Positions 1 through 6,017 of a stretch of 12,846 bases of DNA are shown in pieces. A model generated the notes under the pieces. The model was not told where the DNA came from. It saw nothing but the letters and a program-made list of their open reading frames with translations, and did not search any database. Location: positions 1-12,846 of the forward strand of contig JAKACF010000052.1 of assembly GCA_021821585.1 (NCBI GenBank), in the 5' to 3' direction. Numbering within the stretch: position 1 is the first letter of the stretch; every line of letters begins with the position of its first letter. The position numbers and the translations under genes are program-made. The DNA is from Actinomycetes bacterium. Its GTDB lineage: Bacteria > Actinomycetota > Acidimicrobiia > Acidimicrobiales > Bog-793.

Positions 1-1
1 C

Positions 2-223
2 GACTCACCGAGCGGCCGCGGGTACTGGCTGGTGGGCTCGAACGGCAGCGTCTTCGCCTTCGGCGACGCCCGCTTCCACGGCTCGGCTGCCCACCGGCAG
101 CTCCAGAAGCCGATCGTCGGCATGGCCGACACGCCGAGCGGCCGCGGGTACTGGCTGGTGGGCTCGAACGGCAGCGTCTTCGCCTTCGGCGACGCCCGCT
201 TCCACGGCTCGGCCGCCCACTGA
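2..223 (+). CDS. C-terminal end of a repeat-containing, probably secreted protein (5' partial)
   Basis: The frame is open from the left edge to a TGA at 221-223 and encodes about 73 residues. They are almost entirely one repeat of the form GRGYWLVGSNGSVFAFGDARFHGSAAH, present twice with a 42-residue (126 bp) period and joined by a linker containing KPIVGMADTPS. Repeats with a GYWLV...G.VFAFGDA..GS pattern are common in large secreted or surface proteins of Acidimicrobiia and related actinobacteria, where they resemble short beta-propeller or beta-hairpin blades. Their function is generally unknown. The protein ends inside a repeat, directly after SAAH, without any cell-wall sorting signal. 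The start and most of the protein lie outside the window, so signal peptide and domain architecture cannot be judged. The frame is certain; a structural or adhesive role is inference. Confidence 0.8.
   Translation, partial: DSPSGRGYWLVGSNGSVFAFGDARFHGSAAHRQLQKPIVGMADTPSGRGYWLVGSNGSVFAFGDARFHGSAAH
8..221 (+). repeat. 126-bp in-frame tandem repeat, two copies visible
   Basis: The stretch beginning CCGAGCGGCCGCGGG at 8 starts again at 134. Over roughly 87 bp the two copies differ at only one base, a synonymous GCT/GCC alanine codon near the end. Near-identity at the DNA level, including third positions, points to recent duplication or ongoing gene conversion rather than selection on protein sequence alone. 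The array probably continues to the left of the window. Confidence 0.8.
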
Positions 224-332
224 GTCCTCGAGCATGATCGCCTGCATGGCGGGAGTTGCCTGAGGCGCCCTCGGCCGGGCGAACCGGGCAGGCCGCTCAA
301 CCGGTCATGCCGGACGAGAGCGGGACGTGAGG

Positions 333-359
333 ACCGCGGCCCCTGCGAGGGGCCGCGGT
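333..359. terminator. GC-rich hairpin between convergent genes
   Basis: An 11-bp perfect stem, arm ACCGCGGCCCC, closes a 5-nt loop (TGCGA). It lies 110 bp after the stop of the repeat protein and 150 bp from the stop of the minus-strand DinB gene. There is no T-tract on either side, as is usual for actinobacterial intrinsic terminators. Because it sits between two convergent genes it could stop transcription from both. Confidence 0.65.
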
Positions 360-459
360 GCGCGTGTGACGCCGCGGCAGAGGGACACAGTCGGGAGCCT
401 CACGCCCGCGTGCTCGTCGGTGACTCCCAGCGACCCGGGACGCTTCCCCCGCTTGGTCA

Positions 460-478
460 GGGACCGGTCCCGCGGGAC
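460..478. repeat. two overlapping 12-bp perfect palindromes
   Basis: GGGACCGGTCCC (460-471) and GTCCCGCGGGAC (467-478) share the five bases GTCCC. Each is a perfect dyad without a loop. They lie about 33 bp beyond the stop codon of the minus-strand DinB gene. They may be part of that gene's 3' end structure or a protein site, or chance in GC-rich DNA. Confidence 0.35.
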
Positions 479-510
479 GGTCTGAGACGCAGGCGTTCCC
501 GCCCGTCGTA

Positions 511-1032
511 TCAACGTCCCCCGAGCCGCACCGTTCCGTCGAGGAGCTCCCTTGCCATGTCCAGGTGTCCGGCGTGACGCGCCGTCTCCTCGATCATGTG
601 CAACACGACCCAGCGGACGTTCGGGGGCTCGAATCCCCCGAGGCCGTGGCGGCCGAGCGGCGGCGCGGACAGGGAGGTCGTCTCGAGCACCGCTTCGGAC
701 TCCGCGCACTGATCTCGGTAGAACGTCGTGACGTCCGCGGGGGAGGCGTCCGAGGTGAACACGACGGTCATCGGGTCGTAGGGGGCCTGATCGCCGTCGA
801 AGTCTCCAGGAAGTTCGGGCTGCTTGCCCGCCACGACACCCTGGAACCAGTGCCATTCGGCACCGCCGAGGTGCTCGACCATCCCGGCCGGTGTCCAGGC
901 GGTGGGCACCACCGAGCGTTGCCACGCCTCCTCGCTGAGTCCTTCGACGATGGCCAGCACAGATTCTCGCTGTGCTCTCAGGAATCCCCGCAGCATCTCG
1001 TCGTCAGCTGTGCTCGCGTGACCTGTCCCCAT
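511..1032 (-). CDS. DinB/DUF664-family putative metal-dependent protein
   Basis: This 173-residue protein has the length and helical layout of the DinB/DUF664 four-helix-bundle family, whose members are often metal- and thiol-dependent (mycothiol or bacillithiol transferases) or of unknown role. Visible marks are MVEHLGGAEWHW with His54, and the C-terminal signature WVVLHMIEETARHAGHLD with His153 and His156. These three are the likely metal ligands. ATG at 1032 was chosen because AGGAG lies at 1040-1044 on the minus strand, 7 nt upstream. An in-frame extension further upstream is rich in Arg and Pro and unlike the family. A second family member lies 562 bp upstream in the same orientation. 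The substrate is unknown; a mycothiol-linked detoxification role is plausible for an actinobacterium but is not shown here. Confidence 0.85.
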   Translation of the reverse strand: MGTGHASTADDEMLRGFLRAQRESVLAIVEGLSEEAWQRSVVPTAWTPAGMVEHLGGAEWHWFQGVVAGKQPELPGDFDGDQAPYDPMTVVFTSDASPADVTTFYRDQCAESEAVLETTSLSAPPLGRHGLGGFEPPNVRWVVLHMIEETARHAGHLDMARELLDGTVRLGGR

Positions 1033-1594
1033 GCCTGCTCTCCTCGCTGATCTCGCCGGGATGTGTGCCGTGGCCGGCCCTGACTCGCCGTCCTGGTAGC
1101 TAGGACGAAGTCTCGCACCTCGAATCATCGGTCGGCCTTGGATGTCCCGAGCGGTCCTCTCAGGCGGCGATCGTCTTCGAAACGCGACGGATCCACGACG
1201 ACAGCGCCTTCCGGGGCCGGCCGGGGAGTTGGCTGGCGCACTCCGGTCGGCGCTGATCGGTGGCTCGTCGAGATGAGGCTCACCGACAGGACCAGCCACG
1301 GCTTCCTACGGCGAGCGGCTCCGTAACCGGCCGGGGCCGCTGCTGGTTGCTCCAGCCCCAGGGATGGTGCCGACCGGCCGGGTCGCGGTCGTTCGACGCC
1401 CTCCACCTGGCGGCCGCCGACCCGCATCCGCAGCGGACCGTGACACGGCGAGACGACGGGGCGGTCGCAGCGCAGCAGATCGGGCGCCCGGTCTCGTCAC
1501 CGAGGTGGAGCCCCGACCGCCGCCTGTCGTCACGGTGGAGCACCGGAGGGCGTGGATCCCGCCCGTCCTCGGGTCTTCGGAGCCGGACCGGTGG
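1033..1594. other. 562-bp stretch without an intact gene, containing gene debris
   Basis: This region separates the two DinB-family genes. Several frames are open on both strands, but their translations are low-complexity Arg/Pro/Gly/Ser sequence typical of GC-rich non-coding or shadow frames. The only recognisable protein similarity is the PIN-domain relic at 1383-1502, listed separately. No tRNA, transposase or convincing inverted-repeat end was seen. The first ~60 bp carry the ribosome site, and presumably the promoter, of the DinB gene starting at 1032. Confidence 0.5.
1383..1502 (+). pseudogene. remnant of a PIN-domain (VapC-like) toxin C-terminus
   Basis: Read in the frame starting at 1383, the translation begins SFDALHLAAADPHPQ and continues RTVTRRDDGAVAAQQIGRPVSSP when split for reading. 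PIN-domain VapC toxins typically end with a block like SLDALHLAAAL..., then VTYDDRLA.AA...G.PV.SP. Both blocks are recognisable in the right order: the DALHLA helix carrying an acidic active-site residue, and the VT.DD..A.AA...G.PVSSP strand-helix. The spacer between them is a few residues shorter than usual. Upstream in this frame there is no PIN N-terminus (no VxxDxS motif) and no start with a ribosome site. Downstream the frame runs on into the antisense of the neighbouring DinB gene. I read it as a decayed, truncated toxin gene. No partner antitoxin was found. Confidence 0.6.
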
Positions 1595-2164
1595 CTACTC
1601 GCCGGTCTCGCCGTCGACAACCTCCCGGAGGAGGTCGGCGTGGCCGTTGTGGCGCGCGTACTCCTCGATCATGTGGAGCACGATCCAGCGGAGGCTGGGC
1701 GCCCGTCCGTCGGGCCACGTGCGCACCGCGAGGCGGTCGAGACCGCCGTCGGCGAGGGCCTCGACAACCAGCTGGCGGGAGCGTGTGACGGCGTCCTCCC
1801 ACAGCGTCCGCAGTTCCTCGGGGGTGTCCTCGGCGGCGGTGCGCCACTCCCAGTCGGGGTCGGCGGTCCAGTCGACTGCGTCCCACGGCGGCGAGTAGTC
1901 GTGGCCGTACAGGGAGCGGGAGAACCACCCCGTCTCCACCAGGGCCATGTGCTTCATCATCCCGCCGAGCGTCATCGAGGAGGCGGCGGTCCGCGTGTTG
2001 AGGCCGTCGGAGTCGAGGCCGCGGCACTTCCACGCGAGGGTCGCGCGCTGATAGTCGAGGAAGGCAAGGAGCATCGTCGTCTCGTCGGCCGCCACCGGGG
2101 GCTCCGGTCGGCCATGCTCGTCCAGCTCGAGCGCCGCGCGCTCGCCGCCTTCGTCGGTTTCCAT
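1595..2164 (-). CDS. DinB/DUF664-family putative metal-dependent protein (second copy)
   Basis: This 189-residue DinB/DUF664 protein carries the signature LRWIVLHMIEEYARHNGHADLLRE near its C-terminus (written in part), with His172 and His175. It also has KHMALVETGWF with His72, matching the three-ligand pattern of the family. The middle segment rich in Trp and Asp (WDAVDWTADPDWEW) is typical of the DUF664 branch. ATG at 2164 follows a G-rich stretch (CTGGGGGG) a few bases upstream. A GTG at 2215 in the same frame would add 17 residues that do not look conserved. It shares the MIEE.ARH.GH motif with the downstream family member, and the two probably arose by duplication, though they are now quite different. 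It is divergent from the crotonase gene on its other side. The exact reaction cannot be told from sequence. Confidence 0.85.
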   Translation of the reverse strand: METDEGGERAALELDEHGRPEPPVAADETTMLLAFLDYQRATLAWKCRGLDSDGLNTRTAASSMTLGGMMKHMALVETGWFSRSLYGHDYSPPWDAVDWTADPDWEWRTAAEDTPEELRTLWEDAVTRSRQLVVEALADGGLDRLAVRTWPDGRAPSLRWIVLHMIEEYARHNGHADLLREVVDGETGE

Positions 2165-2506
2165 CCCCCCAGCCTGCCGCGTCGGCCCGGACCTGCACCA
2201 CCTCGCCGAGCCCACACACCGGCGCTCGACCGTCTCTGAGCGACGTCACACCCACTCGCCGCGACGAGAGCTCGGAGAGGTGAGTCCGGGCAGAATCCGC
2301 AGCAGCGTCTCGGAGCGGCGGTCGGCGCGGTCTGCGTGAGCCGAGCGCACGGCGGCAATCGGGGCCGGGGTCCGTCGCCACTGGCGACCTCACGTTTCCG
2401 GACCACGGCGCGCCGGGGTCCTCCGCCGTGAGGCCGATCGCTCGCGAGCCTGATTACCTTGAGTCGGGGGCGCCGTGCCGCCCGACTTGGGGACGAAAGG
2501 AATCCG
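2165..2506. other. divergent intergenic region, 342 bp
   Basis: This stretch lies between the start of the minus-strand DinB gene and the start of the crotonase gene, so it should hold two outward-facing promoters. I see no convincing -35/-10 pair. A slightly AT-richer spot at 2451-2460 (TGATTACCTT) is a weak -10 candidate for the crotonase gene. A 7-bp inverted repeat CCTCACG/CGTGAGG with a long spacer is present near 2388-2434 but is not persuasive. No gene or RNA could be recognised. Confidence 0.4.
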
Positions 2507-3334
2507 ATGGACTTCTCTTCTTACGAGCGCCTCCTCTTCGAGCGCCGGCCGGGCGGGGTCATGCTCATCACGCTCAACCGCCCGGAGAAGTACAACGCCG
2601 CTGACGAGACGATGCACGCCGAGCTCTCGCGCGTCTGGCTCGACGTGTCACACGACGAGGAGACTCGCGTCGCCGTCGTCACCGGCGCCGGGAAGGCCTT
2701 CTCGGCAGGCGGCGATCTCGCGATGGTGGAGCGCCTCGCCGGTGACCACGCTCGGGTTCTGCACATGCTGAGGGAGATGAGCGACCTCGTCTACAACCTC
2801 GTGAATTGCGACAAGCCGGTGGTCTCCGCCGTCAACGGAGTGGCGGTCGGCGCCGGGCTGGCCGTCGCCCTGCTGGCCGACATCTCGGTCTGTGCGGAGG
2901 ACGCCCGCCTCGGCGACGGCCACGTGAAGCTGGGCGTCGCCGCCGGCGACCACGCGGCGCTCTGCTGGCCCCTCCTCTGCGGGATGGCGAAGGCTAGGTA
3001 CTACCTGCTCACCGGCGAGATGCTGACCGGTGCGGAGGCGGAGCGGATCGGCCTCGTCACGAAGGCCGTGCCGACGACTCAGGTCCTCGAGGAGGCCTTG
3101 GCGGTGGCCGGCGTGCTCGCCAACGGCTCGCAGACCGCCATTCGGATGACGAGGCTGGTCCTCGCCAATTGGCTCAAGGTGGCGGGTCCCCTCTTCGACC
3201 AGTCGGCTGCCTACGAGATGCTCGGCTTCATGGGGCCCGACGTGCTCGAGGGCGTCGCAGCACTGAAGGAGCGGCGTAGCCCGAGCTTCCCTTCGGCCCG
3301 GCTCGACCCGCTCCCGGCGAGCCCCGAGGTGTGA
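2507..3334 (+). CDS. crotonase-fold enoyl-CoA hydratase/isomerase-family protein
   Basis: This 275-residue protein has the crotonase fold. It shows LNRPEKYNA (23-31), the first oxyanion-hole segment GAGKAFSAGGDL (60-71) and the second segment VNGVAVGAGLAVALLAD (109-125). The C-terminal half has the usual YYLLTGEMLTGAEAERIGLV block. The two glutamates that act in rat mitochondrial enoyl-CoA hydratase (Glu144, Glu164) align with Ala119 and His139 (LGDGHVKLG), so a classical hydratase reaction is unlikely. An Asp-His pair at 148-149 lies nearby and could take part. Members of this superfamily also catalyse isomerisation, decarboxylation, thioester hydrolysis and ring cleavage. ATG at 2507 is chosen for the GAAAGG ribosome site at 2495-2500. 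It sits upstream of the binding-protein gene but has its own terminator, so it is probably a separate unit of the same catabolic locus. Confidence 0.9.
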   Translation: MDFSSYERLLFERRPGGVMLITLNRPEKYNAADETMHAELSRVWLDVSHDEETRVAVVTGAGKAFSAGGDLAMVERLAGDHARVLHMLREMSDLVYNLVNCDKPVVSAVNGVAVGAGLAVALLADISVCAEDARLGDGHVKLGVAAGDHAALCWPLLCGMAKARYYLLTGEMLTGAEAERIGLVTKAVPTTQVLEEALAVAGVLANGSQTAIRMTRLVLANWLKVAGPLFDQSAAYEMLGFMGPDVLEGVAALKERRSPSFPSARLDPLPASPEV

Positions 3335-3335
3335 C

Positions 3336-3355
3336 GCCCGCCCCTCGGGGTGGGC
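3336..3355 (+). terminator. hairpin directly after the crotonase stop codon
   Basis: GCCCGCCCC followed by TC and GGGGTGGGC forms a stem of about 8-9 pairs with one G-T pair and a very short loop. It starts one base after the TGA. There is no T-tract. Its position directly after a stop and before a new promoter region supports a terminator role. Confidence 0.5.
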
Positions 3356-3438
3356 TCGGCGCCCCGCCGCTCTGGTAGTCCGGTCCCCCGTCGCGCCCGT
3401 TGACGCCGGGGTCCCGGTGGCGTCACCGAGAGTGAACC

Positions 3439-3478
3439 TTGACAATGACATACTACGTGGAGCAGACTGCTCGACGTA
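3439..3478 (+). promoter_or_regulatory. promoter with 25-bp operator-like palindrome upstream of the solute-binding protein
   Basis: A consensus -35 hexamer TTGACA lies at 3439-3444 and an extended -10-like TGACATACT at 3446-3454; the spacing means only one of the two is likely to be used. Overlapping or directly downstream is an inverted repeat at 3454-3478. Its left arm is TACGTGGAGCAG, its centre is A, and its right arm is the reverse complement except for one mismatched pair. A long, nearly perfect dyad placed at a promoter is the usual form of a TetR-type operator, and a TetR gene lies 1.3 kb downstream. The regulator assignment is inference. Confidence 0.6.
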
Positions 3479-3532
3479 AGTTTGTCGAATGTTCGCCACA
3501 GGGACGACGACCGAAAGCGGGGGGTGTGGCCC

Positions 3533-4777
3533 ATGACACCACCGGCAGCACCGACGAGGTACAACCAGAAGCGCGAGAGGAGCGCCCGACGTGGCCGGGG
3601 GGCACTCGGCGTGGCGGCACTGCTCACACTCGCCGGGACGCTGGCGGCGGGGTGCTCGAGCGCCTCCCCCGCCAGCAGCTCGAGCCCGAAGGGTCCGATC
3701 AAGATCGGGATGATCACCTCCCTGTCCGGCCCCTACACCCCACTCGGCACGAACGACAGGTTGGGCGCCGAGCAGGAGGTCAGCGCCATCAACGCGGCCG
3801 GCGGCATCAACGGGCGCAAGATCGACCTCATCGTCGAGGACGACAAGACGGATCCGACTCAGGCTGTGACGGACTACGAGTCGCTCGTGTCCGACGGTGT
3901 GGTGGCAATCGTCGGCCCCGTCTTCTCCTCGTCGGCGGTGGCGACCGAGCAGTACGCCGCCCGGGCGAAGATCCCGACCATCGACACTGCGGCGGCCGAC
4001 AACCTCGTGTCGCCCGTCAACTACTACGTGTACATGACGCCCCCGACGACCAAGATCGTCGCCCAGCAGCTCCTTGCCTACATGAAGGCGAAGGGGCTCA
4101 CGAAGATGGCCGTGGCCCGTGACACCTCGGCCTTCCCGACGGCGGGCTGGGACAACATGAAGGCCATGGCGCCGAGCTACGGCGTCAACTTCATCTACGA
4201 CGGCGAGTTCGCCCTCACCGCGACGGACTTCACCACGATCCTCACCCAGGTGAAGGCGTCCGGTGCCCAGGGCCTCATGGTCTGGGGCTCGGGTCCGGCC
4301 GAGGTGACGCTGACCAAGCAGGCGAAGGCGATGGGACTCACCATCCCGCTGCTGTTCAGCCACGCCGAGGCGTCCTACCTCTACACCAAGCCCGTCGGCT
4401 CCGCCGGCAACGGCGTCATCATCGCCAGCTCGATCGGCGGCATCGGGCCCGACCTCCCGAGCAGCTACCCGGGAAGGGCGACGATCACCGGCTTCGCCAG
4501 CACGTTCCAGAAGAGCAACGGGTACTACCCGCCTGAGTTCGCCTTCGACGCAGGCGGCGCCGTCGCCATGTTCGCCAAGGCCATCAAGGAGGACGGCGCG
4601 ACCTCGGCGGACATCGCCAAGGCGCTCTCCACGATGACGATCACGACCGGTGACGGCACCTACCACTTCAGCCCGAGCGACCACTCCGGGCTCACGGTCT
4701 CACAGGTGGCGATCGCGAGGGACGAGAACGGCACGCTCGTGCCCACGCAGTTCACCAAGGCGCAGATCGGCGGCTGA
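3533..4777 (+). CDS. ABC transporter substrate-binding lipoprotein, branched-chain amino acid (LivK-type) family
   Basis: This 414-residue protein begins with a charged Arg-rich N-terminus (RSARRGRG), a hydrophobic stretch (ALGVAALLTLAGTLAAG) and a lipobox LAAGC, with lipidated Cys41. A Ser/Ala/Pro-rich linker follows. From about residue 52 the type I periplasmic-binding-protein fold (Peripla_BP_6) starts with IKIGMITSLSGPYTPLGTNDRLGAE, then INAAGGINGRKIDLIVEDD and the IVGPVFSSS binding-loop region. It should be anchored on the outer face of the membrane and deliver a ligand to an ABC permease. This family binds amino acids but also urea, amides, and aromatic or other carboxylic acids, so the ligand cannot be named. 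ATG at 3533 is preceded by a G-rich stretch (3519-3524); a GTG at 3527 is also possible. No permease or ATPase gene is adjacent, so it is an orphan in this window. Confidence 0.92.
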   Translation: MTPPAAPTRYNQKRERSARRGRGALGVAALLTLAGTLAAGCSSASPASSSSPKGPIKIGMITSLSGPYTPLGTNDRLGAEQEVSAINAAGGINGRKIDLIVEDDKTDPTQAVTDYESLVSDGVVAIVGPVFSSSAVATEQYAARAKIPTIDTAAADNLVSPVNYYVYMTPPTTKIVAQQLLAYMKAKGLTKMAVARDTSAFPTAGWDNMKAMAPSYGVNFIYDGEFALTATDFTTILTQVKASGAQGLMVWGSGPAEVTLTKQAKAMGLTIPLLFSHAEASYLYTKPVGSAGNGVIIASSIGGIGPDLPSSYPGRATITGFASTFQKSNGYYPPEFAFDAGGAVAMFAKAIKEDGATSADIAKALSTMTITTGDGTYHFSPSDHSGLTVSQVAIARDENGTLVPTQFTKAQIGG

Positions 4778-4785
4778 TCCGACCG

Positions 4786-4818
4786 GACGGCAGGACGGCA
4801 CCCCGCCGTCCTGCCGTC
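4786..4818 (+). terminator. strong hairpin terminator after the substrate-binding protein gene
   Basis: A perfect 14-bp stem (left arm GACGGCAGGACGGC) closes a 5-nt loop ACCCC, 8 bp after the TGA of the binding-protein gene and 26 bp before the TetR start. There is no U-tract, as is typical for high-GC actinobacteria. It should insulate the TetR gene from upstream transcription. Confidence 0.8.
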
Positions 4819-4832
4819 GCCGGACAGCCGGA

Positions 4833-4847
4833 TAGGTTGGACTGGTG
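4833..4847 (+). promoter_or_regulatory. possible -10 box for a leaderless TetR transcript
   Basis: TAGGTT at 4833-4838 fits the actinobacterial -10 pattern TANNNT and lies 6 nt before the GTG at 4845, the spacing expected when transcription starts at the start codon itself. No good -35 is seen at the usual distance because the terminator stem occupies that space. The alternative reading is that AGG (4834-4836) is a weak ribosome site. Confidence 0.35.
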
Positions 4848-5531
4848 GTGACGACGGGTCTCGGCTCCGGGGAGGATGCCTCGCCGGAGCCCGGTGGTCT
4901 CTCCGACCGCCAGGTGCACATCGTCCGCAGCGCCTACAGGCTGTTCGCCGACCGGGGCGTGGAGCGTGTCCCGATCCACGAGGTCGCCACTGCGGCGGGC
5001 GTCAGCAAGAGCATCGTCCTCTACTACTTCAAGACCAAAGAGCAGCTGGTCGGAGCGACGATGTGGTGGGTGCTCGAGGAGATCGGCGGGCGGATCCGCC
5101 AGGCGGTCGTCGGGGCCGAGACACCCGTCGAGGCCGTGGAGAGGATGATCGAGACGATCTTCCTCGGCCCGGACCAGAGCCGCCGCTTCTACCTCACCTA
5201 TCTCGACCTGATCGACCACGCCGCCCGCGTGAGCGGATTCGGTCAGATCAGCGCCGCCTTCCGTGCCACGGTCAACCGGGTCTACGCGGAGGTCATCAGC
5301 GGCGGCGCGGCCGACGGCACCTTCCGCGTCCGCGACGTGGACGAGGCGGCGGTGGCTGTTCGCGCCATCGTGGAGGGGCTGCACTTCCAGTGGCTGCAGG
5401 AGGACGCCTGGCGGGAGCGGCACGCCTGGTACCGGCGTGCCTGCGTCGACGCCGTCCTCGCCTACCTCCTGAATGCCACGTCTCCGAGCGCGAGCGCCTA
5501 CCTGCCCACGGGGGACGGTCGGGGGTCGTAG
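4845..5531 (+). CDS. TetR/AcrR-family transcriptional regulator
   Basis: This 228-residue protein is of the usual TetR length. The N-terminal DNA-binding domain is clear: IVRSAYRLFADRGVERVPI (27-45) as helix 1 and turn, then the helix-turn-helix HEVATAAGVSKSIVLYYFKTKEQLV (45-69; split here for reading as HEVATAAGVSKS and IVLYYFKTKEQLV). The remaining about 150 residues are a divergent helical ligand-binding and dimerisation domain. It stands alone after a strong terminator and directly upstream of the ferredoxin-led operon, whose promoter carries an inverted repeat. The most likely job is repression of that operon, and possibly of the binding-protein gene, relieved by a pathway intermediate such as an acyl-CoA. 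The start could be either of two consecutive GTG codons at 4845 or 4848. The ligand is unknown. Confidence 0.92.
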   Translation: MVTTGLGSGEDASPEPGGLSDRQVHIVRSAYRLFADRGVERVPIHEVATAAGVSKSIVLYYFKTKEQLVGATMWWVLEEIGGRIRQAVVGAETPVEAVERMIETIFLGPDQSRRFYLTYLDLIDHAARVSGFGQISAAFRATVNRVYAEVISGGAADGTFRVRDVDEAAVAVRAIVEGLHFQWLQEDAWRERHAWYRRACVDAVLAYLLNATSPSASAYLPTGDGRGS

Positions 5532-5593
5532 GGGACCTCGGCGGCCTCGCCGCAACCCGCCCGAATGGTGTGCGGAGGAGATCGTGAAACCGC

Positions 5594-5614
5594 CCTCGCC
5601 CCCGGTTGGCGAGG
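5594..5614 (+). terminator. hairpin between the TetR gene and the ferredoxin promoter
   Basis: CCTCGCC and GGCGAGG form a 7-bp perfect stem with a 7-nt loop, 62 bp after the TetR stop and just before the AT-richer promoter region. It is a moderate candidate for the TetR terminator. Confidence 0.4.
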
Positions 5615-5624
5615 AGACCCCCTC

Positions 5625-5688
5625 TTGCACTGGACCAAGCATCAGTCTACAGTTCATTGTAGATCGGTCAGCTAAATGTAGATTGACA
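5625..5688 (+). promoter_or_regulatory. promoter and operator region of the catabolic operon
   Basis: TTGCAC (5625-5630) and TACAGT (5648-5653) are separated by exactly 17 bp and make a reasonable sigma-70-type promoter. The -10 is covered by an inverted repeat TCTACAGTTCATTGTAGA (5646-5663) with 6-bp perfect arms. A third copy of the half site, TGTAGA, occurs at 5677-5682, 19 bp from the previous one. A stray TTGACA follows at 5683-5688. This roughly 60-bp stretch is visibly AT-richer than its surroundings. An operator overlapping a -10 box next to a TetR gene strongly suggests repression by that regulator. Confidence 0.65.
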
Positions 5689-5711
5689 GACAGAGAGAAC
5701 GGGGGCGGGTC

Positions 5712-5999
5712 GTGGCCTACGTGATCACTCAGGCGTGCATCGACACCAAGGACCAGTCCTGTATCGACGCCTGCCCGGTCGACTGCATCAGCGCCGACGC
5801 GGGCGACCGCATGCTCTTCATCGATCCCGACGCCTGCATCGACTGCGCGGCCTGTGTCGAGCCGTGTCCTGTCGACGCCATCTTCGCCGAGGAAGACCTC
5901 CCCGAGGAGCTGGCGGCATACCTCGAGATCAACGCCCTGCACTTCCGCAACGTCGGCGCGGCCCAAGAGAGGGTGAACGCCCTCCTCCCTGCGAGCTGA
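5712..5999 (+). CDS. seven-iron-type ferredoxin ([3Fe-4S]/[4Fe-4S])
   Basis: This small acidic protein of 95 residues is an electron carrier. The cysteine layout is Cys9, Cys17, Cys21-Pro, Cys25 and then Cys42-x2-Cys45-x2-Cys48-x3-Cys52-Pro. It maps directly onto Azotobacter ferredoxin I. Cys9, 17 and 52 should hold the 3Fe cluster, Cys21, 42, 45 and 48 the 4Fe cluster, and Cys25 would be free. The Cys-x7-Cys spacing (rather than Cys-x2-Cys-x2-Cys) is the mark of the 7Fe type common in actinobacteria. The start is GTG at 5712 behind a G-rich ribosome site. It is first in the operon, 18 bp before the CoA-transferase-like genes. A natural role is to accept electrons from the molybdenum hydroxylase encoded at the end of the operon or to serve a reductase outside the window. 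That pairing is inference. Confidence 0.93.
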   Translation: MAYVITQACIDTKDQSCIDACPVDCISADAGDRMLFIDPDACIDCAACVEPCPVDAIFAEEDLPEELAAYLEINALHFRNVGAAQERVNALLPAS

Positions 6000-6017
6000 C
6001 GGTGGGGGGCTGAGCAG

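Noticed and set aside
1125..1427. Possible small gene on either strand in the region between the two DinB genes
   Set aside because: Translations in these frames are Arg/Pro/Gly/Ser-rich, show no motif and lack ribosome sites.
1364..2239. A plus-strand open frame of 291 codons opposite the second DinB gene
   Set aside because: The minus strand has the DinB signature with ligand histidines. The plus-strand frame is its mirror and continues from non-coding sequence.
2388..2434. CCTCACG/CGTGAGG inverted repeat between the DinB and crotonase genes
   Set aside because: The arms are only 7 bp with a spacer above 30 bp in GC-rich DNA; expected by chance.
2648..4684. A minus-strand open frame of about 680 codons across the crotonase and binding-protein genes
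   Set aside because: It runs through a terminator and a promoter region and is opposite two clear genes; it has no motif of its own.
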